Shown: positions 1 through 7,774, numbered from the stretch's first letter. The stretch is 8,706 nt of DNA from Bacteroidales bacterium (GCA_007130555.1 SLSH01000046.1:1-8706), one strand, 5' to 3'. Made by a program: numbers and translations. Notes: generated from the letters alone by a model not told the origin.

Positions 1-3000
1 AAGGAGTTCCTGATTTATTAAAATTAACGGCTTCCATAATTATTCCGAATCAAACAGCCGTAAAAGTAAATGTTATTAAATCAGATTATGTAGAATACGA
101 AAACATTGAAATAGCACCTTCTAAAGGAGTTCTTTATCGTAACCAAAATCCTGATGATATCCCTTTTGTTTATGGTGAAGTTTATAATAAAAATGAATTT
201 TATCCGGGAATATTAGCTGATGTTGATAAACCTTATATTATCAGAGATTTAAGAGGTGTGGCACTTCATACCTATCCGTTTCAATATAATCCTGTTACAA
301 AAGTATTAAGAGTTTACCACAAAATTACTGTAGAAGTTGTTGAAAGCAGTGGTGAAGTTATAAACCCCCTGATTACCACCGGAGATAGAAATTATATTGA
401 CAGGGAGTTCAGCAAAGTTTATGATTCGCATTTTTTAAATTATAAATCTTCAGGGAAATATACTCCTTTAGAAGAAGCAGGAGGAATTCTGGTTATTTCT
501 TACAATGAATATATGGATGCTATGACTCCTTACGTAGAGTGGAAAAACCAAATAGGATACCATACAGAAATTGTTGATGTTGCTTCAATCGGCTCAACTC
601 CCGAAGTTATAAAATCTTATATATCAGATTATTACGACAATAATGATTTAACATATATTTTATTTGTCGGAGATGCCGAACATATTCCGCCTTTTGAATT
701 TGGCGGGACGTTTTCTACATCTCATTCAGACAATGCTTACACATATCTTGTAGGTCAGGACCACTATCCCGATGCATTTATCGGTCGTTTTTCTGCTCAA
801 TCTGTTGCAGATGTTGAAACACAGGTTCAAAGAACTATTGAATACGAAAAAGCAGAAAATTTAACAGACGGCTGGTTGCATCATTCTATGGGAATAGCAA
901 GAGATGAAGGAGAAGGTCAGGGACATTTCGGTGAAGCTGATTATCAACACATGGATATTATAAGAGATAAATTATTATCATACCACTATGATGTTGTTTA
1001 TCAAGAATATGACGGAAATGTCCCGGGTATAACAAATACTACCGCAACTTTGATAACACAAAGAATTCATGACGGAATCAGTATGATAAATTATTGTAAT
1101 CACGGCTCTACAACAGGATGGAGTGTTGCAAATTATAATAACAATCATGTAAATGCACTTACTAATGTTAACAAACTGCCTTTTATATGGTCGGTAGCTT
1201 GTGTTAACGGTAATTTTGTCGGTAATACCTGTTTTGGTGAAACATGGTTACGTGCAACCCACGAAGGACAACCTACCGGAGCAATTGCAACATTTATGTC
1301 AACAATTAATCAGCCATGGGTACCTCCAATGCATGCTCAGGATGAATTTAACGATATTATTATCGGTACTTATGAAAACAATATAAAAAGAACTTTTGGC
1401 GGAATTGCTATGAACGGATGTATGAAAATGAACGACTTAAGTGGTGCAAGTGGATATGAAACTACTGACGCATGGGTAATTTTTGGGGATCCTTCCGTAA
1501 AAATCAGAACTAATAATCCATTACCTATCCAGATTACTCATAATCCTGAAATTCTGACAGGAGATACCGAAATTTATATTGAGTCTGATGTTGTTGATGC
1601 TTTTATTTCTTTAACAATTGATAACGAAATTATTGGTACTGGTACAATAAACGAAAACGGGAATGTTACAATTGAAATTGCTGAAATATGGGATGCTGAA
1701 AAAGAAATTCTAGTAGTCGCTACAGGTTATAACCGAATTCCCGCTTTTAGCAATATTCAGATAATTGAAGAACTTCCTGAACTTGATTTACAAGCTTTAA
1801 GAATTATAGACCCGAAAGAATACTATCCCTGTACAGGAAATATGTTTCAGCCTAAAGTTGTTGTCCGAAACAGAGGCGAAAACACCATAAATTCTTTTGA
1901 ACTCTATTATAAATTAAATGATGGTGATTTACAAATGTACCACTGGGAAGGAACAATTTTAAAATTAAAAACAGATACTATTTTATTATCTGAATTTTTA
2001 TTGGAAGAAGGAGAGCATACGTTTATGTTTTATGTCGAAAATCCTAATAACGATATTGATGAAGACTTAACTAATGACACTATTTATAAATTATTTACGG
2101 TTGAAGACCTTGAGATAATATCCGATTTTGAAATAGAAGATTTTAGTAACTGTAATGTTCCCATTACTATATCATTTACTAATTTAAGTGAAAATACAAA
2201 TTCATATATCTGGGATTTCGGAGACGGAAACATATCTGAAGAAATAAATCCCGTACATAAATACGAAGATTTGGGAGTTTATACAATTCAGCTGACTTCT
2301 GATGCAGGTGCATGTGGAACAGAAATAAGTCTGCAGCAAATTACAATTGGTACTGAACCGCCTTTAGTAGAAGACCAAACTATTTGTATGGGCTTGCAAG
2401 CAGAATTTACAGCAGAAGGAGAGGGAGATATTTTTTGGTATGACGATGAAGAGCTTACAAATCTAATTGAAGAAGGTACAAGTTTTATCACTCCTGTTTT
2501 GGAAGAATCTACATCATACTATGTCAGTTCTATGATTCAAACAATCATATCAGGTGCCAAAAAAGAACAAACGGCAGGACTGAACGGAGGTTATTTTGAA
2601 TCTAATTACAGACACGGACTTGTTTTCAATTCTACTGAATCTGTGGTCTTAAAATCCGTAAATGTTTTCTCTAATCAAGCCAAAAACAGACTTATCGTAA
2701 TTGAGGACTACGAAGGTGAAATTGTTGACAGTATCACGGTTTTTATTCCTGAAGGTGAACATAGAATTGATTTGAACTTAAATATTCCCATTGGTGAGGA
2801 TTTTATAATTTATGGTCCGGAGGCTCCTAATTTATACAGAGAAGGAGAAAGCGGTTCATCATGGAACCCCGCACCCCCATTGCCTTATCCTTATATAGTC
2901 GGAGATTTTATTGAAATTTACAGAAGTACTGCGGGAGGATATGAATACAATTATTACTACTATTTTTATGACTGGGAAGTTGAAATACTTTGTGAAAGTT

Positions 3001-3518
3001 ACGCTGCTACCGTAACAGCTTACGTTGTTGACGAACCTATTGTTGTAGCAGAATTCAATTATAATATAAATGACCTAACTGTTGAATTTATTAACGAAAG
3101 TACAGGAAATGGTGAATCTTACTGGGACTTTGGAGATGGAAATACATCAATCGAAGAAAACCCCGTGCATACTTATGAAAGTAACGGAAGCTATTTGGTT
3201 ACGCTGATTTATTCTGACGATTGCTTTAAGGATACGACAGAAACTGAAATTGTTATTGTTTATATTAGTAAAAATCACATTGATTATGACAATATAAAAT
3301 TATATCCTAATCCTGCAAATTTGACATGTAATATTATTGCTGATTTTATAATAGAAAAATTAGAAATTATTGACATAAGTGGAAGAATAATATATAATTC
3401 AAATATCCGAAATTATTCGCATAGCATTGATATAAACAATTATGATTCAGGATTATATTTTGTTAAAATTTATGATAATAATAATAAGGAATTTATTATC
3501 AGATTAATGGTAGAATAA
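1..3518 (+). CDS. Gingipain-like C25 cysteine peptidase, secreted, T9SS type A sorting domain (5' end outside window)
   Basis: Secreted cysteine endopeptidase of family C25. The frame is open from base 3 with no start in view, so signal peptide and true start lie upstream; 1171 residues are visible. Modules by nucleotide: C25 propeptide 3-458; catalytic domain 459 to about 1512, beginning YTPLEE like mature RgpB; Ig-like C25 C-terminal domain to about 1770; CARDB-like domain about 1782-2110; PKD domain about 2112-2349 (WDFGDGN); Ig-like domain about 2350-3036 with a nested beta-rich insert about 2536-2990; second PKD domain about 3040-3258; type A sorting domain about 3279-3515 (LYPNP, DISGR, SGLYFVKI). 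Aligned from memory to RgpB, the catalytic His (NHGS, 1101-1103), Cys (ACVNG, 1200-1202), Glu (906-908), S1 Asp (939-941) and S1 Trp/Met (1317-1319, 1329-1331) are all present, predicting Arg specificity. It converges with the glycosyltransferase gene 20 bp away. Family assignment is firm; specificity is inference. Confidence 0.95.
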   Translation, partial: GVPDLLKLTASIIIPNQTAVKVNVIKSDYVEYENIEIAPSKGVLYRNQNPDDIPFVYGEVYNKNEFYPGILADVDKPYIIRDLRGVALHTYPFQYNPVTKVLRVYHKITVEVVESSGEVINPLITTGDRNYIDREFSKVYDSHFLNYKSSGKYTPLEEAGGILVISYNEYMDAMTPYVEWKNQIGYHTEIVDVASIGSTPEVIKSYISDYYDNNDLTYILFVGDAEHIPPFEFGGTFSTSHSDNAYTYLVGQDHYPDAFIGRFSAQSVADVETQVQRTIEYEKAENLTDGWLHHSMGIARDEGEGQGHFGEADYQHMDIIRDKLLSYHYDVVYQEYDGNVPGITNTTATLITQRIHDGISMINYCNHGSTTGWSVANYNNNHVNALTNVNKLPFIWSVACVNGNFVGNTCFGETWLRATHEGQPTGAIATFMSTINQPWVPPMHAQDEFNDIIIGTYENNIKRTFGGIAMNGCMKMNDLSGASGYETTDAWVIFGDPSVKIRTNNPLPIQITHNPEILTGDTEIYIESDVVDAFISLTIDNEIIGTGTINENGNVTIEIAEIWDAEKEILVVATGYNRIPAFSNIQIIEELPELDLQALRIIDPKEYYPCTGNMFQPKVVVRNRGENTINSFELYYKLNDGDLQMYHWEGTILKLKTDTILLSEFLLEEGEHTFMFYVENPNNDIDEDLTNDTIYKLFTVEDLEIISDFEIEDFSNCNVPITISFTNLSENTNSYIWDFGDGNISEEINPVHKYEDLGVYTIQLTSDAGACGTEISLQQITIGTEPPLVEDQTICMGLQAEFTAEGEGDIFWYDDEELTNLIEEGTSFITPVLEESTSYYVSSMIQTIISGAKKEQTAGLNGGYFESNYRHGLVFNSTESVVLKSVNVFSNQAKNRLIVIEDYEGEIVDSITVFIPEGEHRIDLNLNIPIGEDFIIYGPEAPNLYREGESGSSWNPAPPLPYPYIVGDFIEIYRSTAGGYEYNYYYYFYDWEVEILCESYAATVTAYVVDEPIVVAEFNYNINDLTVEFINESTGNGESYWDFGDGNTSIEENPVHTYESNGSYLVTLIYSDDCFKDTTETEIVIVYISKNHIDYDNIKLYPNPANLTCNIIADFIIEKLEIIDISGRIIYNSNIRNYSHSIDINNYDSGLYFVKIYDNNNKEFIIRLMVE

Positions 3519-3538
3519 AAATTATAAAAAAAACTCTC

Positions 3539-4648
3539 TTAAAACTCAACAATTGCTTTAGCAAAATTATCCCAGGTCATCTCTTGCTTTAATTTTTTAA
3601 TGTTTTCGACAAAACTATTCCGGTTTTCCAGTTTAAAATACTGCATTATTGAATCTGCTATTAGGTTTTCATCAGTTTTTTCGACCAAATAACCCGTTTT
3701 ATTATGATGAATTACTTCAGACAAGCCTCCTACATTTGTTGATATTATAGGTGTCTCGAAATGATACGATATTCCTGTTATACCGCTTTGTGTTGCAGAC
3801 TTATATGGCAATACACAAACATCTGATGCTGCAAAATAAAACCCGACTTCATTATCCGATATATATTTTATGTGAGAATGAATATCTTTTTTTCGGGGAT
3901 TATCATCAATTAATTTCTGATACTTATCAAAACTACCGTAAATTTCGCCACCAATTAATAACTGATAAGATTCGTCCAGTTTCGAAAAAGCATTAATCAA
4001 CAAGTCTAAGCCTTTGTAATCTCTGATAAAACCGAAAAACAACAAGGTTTTTTTATCGGGATGAAGTCCCAGTTTTTGTCTTGCAATTGTTTTATCCTGA
4101 ATATCCCCGAAATGATTATACAATGGATGTTGAATTATCTTTACCTTTGCATTTTTATTAAAATTTAAAAGGTCGTTTTTTACTTTTTCGGACATTGCAA
4201 TAAAAGCATGATTTTTATTTAGAAAATATTTTGTAAAAGCCTTATCAAATATTTTTCTTTCATGCGGAATTACGTTATCAAGAATACTTATCACTTTGGT
4301 ATTTCTATGCATTTTTGAAGCCACATAACCTAATGAGGGACCGAAGAACGACATCCAGTATTTCATTAGTAACATATCGGGCTTGTATTTCCTGATTTTT
4401 TTTGCAGCTGAAAAATATGATACCGGATTAACAGAATTAAGGATACGTTTAGCATCAATCTTATCAACAACATCCCCTTCTTTAACAAACTGAGTTTCGC
4501 CCGGAAATAAAATCGAAGGATATTGAGTCGTAAAAGTAAATGCATCAACAGAATGTCCCTGATTTTGTAATGCTCTGTACAAAGAAGCATTAAACTGGGC
4601 AATTCCGCCTCTGAACGGATAAAATGTTGACAAATAAGCTATCTGCAT
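3539..4648 (-). CDS. Glycosyltransferase, GT4 family (GT-B fold)
   Basis: Probable cytoplasmic glycosyltransferase that moves a sugar from a nucleotide-sugar donor onto a surface-glycan acceptor; donor and acceptor cannot be read from sequence. It has 369 residues, normal for GT4. The N-terminal acceptor domain opens with the YPFRGGIAQFN glycine-rich loop (residues 10-20). The C-terminal donor domain has GFIRDYKG (206-213), with Arg209 and Lys212 at the usual diphosphate-binding positions, then PYKSATQSG (281-289) and NVGGLSEVI (305-313). Counting back from Pro300, the two glutamates of the classical EX7E motif fall on Ala285 and Ile293, so that motif is absent. As I recall, the ATQSG form recurs in a GT4 subgroup, so this need not mean loss of activity. 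ATG at 4648-4646 begins 12 bp after the GT9 stop and no Shine-Dalgarno sequence is obvious, as is common in Bacteroidota. Last gene of the four-gene operon. Confidence 0.88.
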   Translation of the reverse strand: MQIAYLSTFYPFRGGIAQFNASLYRALQNQGHSVDAFTFTTQYPSILFPGETQFVKEGDVVDKIDAKRILNSVNPVSYFSAAKKIRKYKPDMLLMKYWMSFFGPSLGYVASKMHRNTKVISILDNVIPHERKIFDKAFTKYFLNKNHAFIAMSEKVKNDLLNFNKNAKVKIIQHPLYNHFGDIQDKTIARQKLGLHPDKKTLLFFGFIRDYKGLDLLINAFSKLDESYQLLIGGEIYGSFDKYQKLIDDNPRKKDIHSHIKYISDNEVGFYFAASDVCVLPYKSATQSGITGISYHFETPIISTNVGGLSEVIHHNKTGYLVEKTDENLIADSIMQYFKLENRNSFVENIKKLKQEMTWDNFAKAIVEF

Positions 4649-4660
4649 TTATTTTTTAAT

Positions 4661-5755
4661 TTACCGATTTAACAATTTAAGAGTTTCCTCCAAAACTTTT
4701 TCGGGTTTTATGTCATACATACATGATATATCTCTTTTGCAAGTATTTCCGTAAAAACAGTCGCACCCCGATTCAGGTTCAATTATTACACCACGATTAT
4801 AGAGATAAAATTCATTTTTATTAAAAATATTATTAAAAAGTATCATTTTCTTTTTCAGAGCAGTTGCAATATGCATCATCATAGAAACAGGAGTTACAAT
4901 CATATCGCAAGCAGCCGTAATTGCAAAAAATTCTTCCAAAGAATATGTCCCCGGATAATAACAATCTGTTTCGGCAGAAAACATTTTATTTTTCTCATCT
5001 TCCTGAGGTCCTCCAAGAACCATAGGGAAAAAATTGTTATTTTGCAGAAGTTTAATGTATTCTATCCAGTATTCATCGGTCCATAATCTTGTAAGCCATC
5101 TTTCTCCGCAACCCGTATTAAGTCCGATAATAGTTTTTCCGCTACTGATATCTTTTAATTTAGCAGTCCATTTTTCTGCTGATTCATTGTTAAAATTAAG
5201 TAAATATTCTTCATTATTAAATTTCAGATGACATATTTCAAATATCTCTTCCAAATAATTTTTTGTGTTTTCTTTTGAATAATTATCAAAAAAACCTGTA
5301 ATCAGTTTATGTTCGGCAGCAGAAGTAGCAGCATCTATATGATTATTTTTCCAGATAAAACCATACTTTTCCTTTGCTTTAAGATTTTTTAATAAAATAC
5401 AGGCTTCTTCTTCCTTATCAAGATTGATTGCTATGTCGAATTCCTTATTATTTAAGATAAACAAGGATGTTTCGTTCCATTTATAAACATGGTCTATTTT
5501 ATCTTTCGGTAAAACATCGGAAAAAAGTGTTAGCCATGTAATATGTGCATCGGGATATATTTCCTTATATTTTGTAATCAAAGGAGTAGTTCTGATAACA
5601 TCTCCCATAGCACCTAATTTTATAATTAAAATTCTTTTTCCTGTTTTATCATAATAACTACAATTACTGCAATCAACAGAATTATTTTTATTCGGTTTGC
5701 ACGGGATATGCCCGTAAAAATGCCGGCAGTCAAATTTTATTTTTTTTAGATTCAT
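4661..5755 (-). CDS. Glycosyltransferase family 9 (heptosyltransferase-like) with cysteine clusters at both ends
   Basis: GT9 enzyme, the family of the LPS heptosyltransferases WaaC and WaaF; it probably adds a sugar to a lipopolysaccharide or other surface glycan on the cytoplasmic face. It has 364 residues. The nucleotide-fold start is RILIIKLGAMGDVIRTTP (41-58), where Asp52 matches the proposed catalytic base of WaaC. The donor domain has LNTGCGERW (212-220), a VLGGPQEDE segment and the MMMHIATAL helix around His295. Before the GT9 fold lies an N-terminal extension with Cys10, Cys19, Cys29 and Cys32; near the C-terminus are Cys331, Cys333, Cys339 and Cys345. In the usual D-(S/T)-x-x-x-H motif the aspartate is Val290 here. 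Similar cysteine-bearing GT9 proteins exist as far as I recall, so this is probably a subfamily. ATG at 5755-5753 follows the dehydrogenase stop by 4 bp, implying cotranscription. The sugar is unknown. Confidence 0.87.
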   Translation of the reverse strand: MNLKKIKFDCRHFYGHIPCKPNKNNSVDCSNCSYYDKTGKRILIIKLGAMGDVIRTTPLITKYKEIYPDAHITWLTLFSDVLPKDKIDHVYKWNETSLFILNNKEFDIAINLDKEEEACILLKNLKAKEKYGFIWKNNHIDAATSAAEHKLITGFFDNYSKENTKNYLEEIFEICHLKFNNEEYLLNFNNESAEKWTAKLKDISSGKTIIGLNTGCGERWLTRLWTDEYWIEYIKLLQNNNFFPMVLGGPQEDEKNKMFSAETDCYYPGTYSLEEFFAITAACDMIVTPVSMMMHIATALKKKMILFNNIFNKNEFYLYNRGVIIEPESGCDCFYGNTCKRDISCMYDIKPEKVLEETLKLLNR

Positions 5756-5759
5756 CTGT

Positions 5760-6917
5760 TTATAATCTTATTTTAAGAATTTTCTCTACAATATCAGGTG
5801 TTATATTTTTATTTTCACCAAGTTTTAAATAACGTCTTTCTTTAAGTCTTTGCGGAATTATTTTGGTAATTGTTTCATCAATATTATAATCTGAAAGTTT
5901 GGTTTTAATTCCCAAAGATTTAAAGAATTCTTCGGTTTTAACTATTGCTGATTTAATAGTTTCTTCATTATCAGCATTATAAATATTAAAAACTTCTTTT
6001 GCATATTGAATAATTTTATCCTGTTTATCTTCTTTCATAACTTGCATAACTCCCGGTAAAACTATCGCGAGAGATTGAGCATGGTCAATTCCGTGTAATG
6101 CTGTTATTTCGTGTCCTATTAAATGAGTACTCCAATCTGTAGGAACTCCTGTTGCAATAAGTCCGTTTAATGCCATTGTAGCCGTCCACATAAAATTAGC
6201 ATTAAGTTCGTAATTATTTCTGTCATTAAGTAGCTCCTGCCCTATCTCAATTAATATTTTCAATAAACTTTCGGAGAATTTATCCTGTACTTTTGCATCC
6301 GATGGATAAGTTAAATATTGTTCGATTACATGCACGTAAGCATCAACAATTCCGTTTGCAATTTGTATATCGGGTAATGATTTTATTGTTTGCGGGTCGA
6401 GTATGCTGAAAACCGGCATTAACAGGGGGCTACCAAAGGCTAATTTTTCTTTTGTAGCATATTTTGAAATAACCGAAGTACCGTTCATTTCGGAACCTGT
6501 TGCAGGAAGTGTTAAGACTGTTCCTATTTTAATTGCATCCGTAATTTCGATTTGTTTTGATAAAATTTCCCATGGATCTCTGTTTGTGTATTTAACAGCG
6601 GCAGCGATAAATTTAACTCCGTCAATTACCGAGCCTCCTCCGACTGCAAGAATAAAATCAACCTGTTCCTTGCGGGCAATTTTTACTGCTTTCATTAAAG
6701 TTTCATAAGACGGATTAGGCTCTATTCCTGCAAATTCTACATAATTATAATTTTTAAGTTGTTCGGTAATCTGATTATAAATACCATTTTCTTTAATACT
6801 GCCCTGCCCATAGGCAAACATTATTTTTTTATATGGGATTAAAATCTCCGATAATTTATCAATCTCATCTTTTCCGAAATAAATTTTTACAGGATTATAG
6901 AATTCAAAATTTTTCAT
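5760..6917 (-). CDS. yqhD: Iron-dependent alcohol dehydrogenase, YqhD/butanol dehydrogenase type
   Basis: Probable NADPH-dependent aldehyde reductase of the iron-containing (group III) alcohol dehydrogenases, cytosolic. The 385 residues match Escherichia coli YqhD (387) almost end to end. Visible motifs are IEPNPSYETLM (65-75), the dinucleotide loop GGGSVIDG (93-100), LPATGSE (137-143), and the metal site Asp192, His196, His265 and His279, which is YqhD Asp194, His198, His267 and His281 shifted by two. Gly37, where NAD-specific relatives such as FucO have Asp, suggests NADP(H); the YqhD sequence YGGGS reads YGQGS here. YqhD reduces a broad range of short aldehydes, including toxic peroxidation products; the substrate here is not readable. 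ATG at 6917-6915 overlaps the lgt stop as ATGA, so translation is probably coupled to lgt. It is the only gene in the operon without an obvious envelope role. Family assignment is strong, substrate inferred. Confidence 0.93.
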   Translation of the reverse strand: MKNFEFYNPVKIYFGKDEIDKLSEILIPYKKIMFAYGQGSIKENGIYNQITEQLKNYNYVEFAGIEPNPSYETLMKAVKIARKEQVDFILAVGGGSVIDGVKFIAAAVKYTNRDPWEILSKQIEITDAIKIGTVLTLPATGSEMNGTSVISKYATKEKLAFGSPLLMPVFSILDPQTIKSLPDIQIANGIVDAYVHVIEQYLTYPSDAKVQDKFSESLLKILIEIGQELLNDRNNYELNANFMWTATMALNGLIATGVPTDWSTHLIGHEITALHGIDHAQSLAIVLPGVMQVMKEDKQDKIIQYAKEVFNIYNADNEETIKSAIVKTEEFFKSLGIKTKLSDYNIDETITKIIPQRLKERRYLKLGENKNITPDIVEKILKIRL

Positions 6918-7723
6918 TTATTAATATTTTTATTTTTACCAAACCATCCATATCCTTTTGCCAAAAAATAAATACCAAGGATTACAAAGGGGATACTAAG
7001 TAACTGCCCCATTTTAATAGTTTCTGTCCATCCTTGAAATTCGACCTGTTCTGTTTTAGTATATTCAATTAAGAATCTGAAAAGGAACAATACAATCAGG
7101 AACCAACCTAGAAAAGTACCGTCTTTCCAATTCGATTTGAATTTTGTATAAATAAAATAAAAAGCAAAAAACATTATAAAATAGAATATTGCTTCATATA
7201 ATTGCGTCGGATGCAGGGGTGTTTCTCCCAGTCTTTTAAAGACAAAAGCCCATGGAATATTTGCAGGTTCCCCGACTATTTCGGAATTCATTAAATTTCC
7301 TACTCTGACAAAGCTTCCTGCAAGAGGTATTACCAGTACAATTCTGTCTAGCATTCCGAGATAACTTAATTTTTGTTTTTTTACAAACAACCATACTGCA
7401 AGCAGGATTCCTATCGCACCGCCATGACTTGCTAGTCCTCCCTGCCAGACTTTAAGTATTTCAAACGGATTTGACAAATAATAAATCGGGTCATAAAAAA
7501 GGCAGTGTCCTAATCTTAAGCCAACAATAACTCCAATAATAATGTAAACAGAAAATTTATCTATAATTTCTTGCTTGAAACCTTCTTTTTTCATCACTTT
7601 GGAAATTATCAAATATGCCAGCATAAAGCCTACAGCAAGTAATAATCCATACCATCTGATTCCTCTGTCGCCTATATAAAATATAACAGGATCAACATCC
7701 CAAATTATTTGAGTTAATATCAT
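6914..7723 (-). CDS. lgt: Prolipoprotein diacylglyceryl transferase Lgt
   Basis: Inner-membrane enzyme that transfers diacylglycerol from phosphatidylglycerol to the lipobox cysteine of prolipoproteins, the first step of lipoprotein maturation. The 269 residues are within the family's usual range. About seven hydrophobic segments are visible, near residues 22-42, 57-76, 96-114, 120-137, 175-193, 203-219 and 239-256. Signature elements: RWYG (23-26), SHGG with His100 (E. coli His103), RVGNLMNSE (140-148) with Arg140 (Arg143) and Asn143 (Asn146), HPTQLYEA (171-178), and RFLIEYTK (216-223) with Arg216 and Glu220 matching Arg239 and Glu243. The E. coli Arg246 position is Lys223, which I believe is common in this phylum. 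ATG at 7723-7721 starts about 20 bp after a good Bacteroidota promoter, and no better in-frame start is seen. First gene of the operon; its TGA overlaps the ATG of the dehydrogenase. Confidence 0.96.
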   Translation of the reverse strand: MILTQIIWDVDPVIFYIGDRGIRWYGLLLAVGFMLAYLIISKVMKKEGFKQEIIDKFSVYIIIGVIVGLRLGHCLFYDPIYYLSNPFEILKVWQGGLASHGGAIGILLAVWLFVKKQKLSYLGMLDRIVLVIPLAGSFVRVGNLMNSEIVGEPANIPWAFVFKRLGETPLHPTQLYEAIFYFIMFFAFYFIYTKFKSNWKDGTFLGWFLIVLFLFRFLIEYTKTEQVEFQGWTETIKMGQLLSIPFVILGIYFLAKGYGWFGKNKNINK

Positions 7724-7743
7724 AAATAATAATTTAATATTGG

Positions 7744-7774
7744 CAAAATTAAAAAATAAAAATCATTAGAGCAA
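7744..7774 (-). promoter_or_regulatory. Predicted Bacteroidota sigma-factor promoter of the lgt operon
   Basis: On the minus strand, TTG (7774-7772), a 20-nt spacer and TAATTTTG (7751-7744) match the phylum's primary sigma-factor consensus TTG-N17-23-TAnnTTTG. The -7 element ends 20 bp before the lgt ATG, so the leader would be only about 10-15 nt. That leaves no room for a riboswitch and little for a Shine-Dalgarno sequence. I see no comparable promoter inside the three short junctions downstream, so this one probably drives lgt, the dehydrogenase and both glycosyltransferases. The match is by eye; no transcript start is known. Confidence 0.7.

Noticed and set aside
258..260. GTG as start codon of the C25 peptidase
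   Set aside because: The frame is open to the left edge with conserved propeptide sequence on both sides of this codon, which is an internal valine.
2940..2985. Tyrosine-rich run (NYYYYFYDW) as a sign of frameshift or low-complexity artefact
   Set aside because: The frame continues into recognisable domains and the stretch fits the last strands of the nested beta-rich module.
3519..3540. Intrinsic terminator between the convergent genes
   Set aside because: There is a run of eight A (T on the minus strand) at 3526-3533, but I find no adjoining G+C-rich stem; the only nearby stem is a 4-bp TTGC/GCAA inside the glycosyltransferase gene.
6403..6708. 101-codon plus-strand open frame opposite the alcohol dehydrogenase
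   Set aside because: It lies wholly antisense to a well-conserved gene, resembles no family I know and is best explained as a shadow frame. The same holds for the other short frames inside the six genes.
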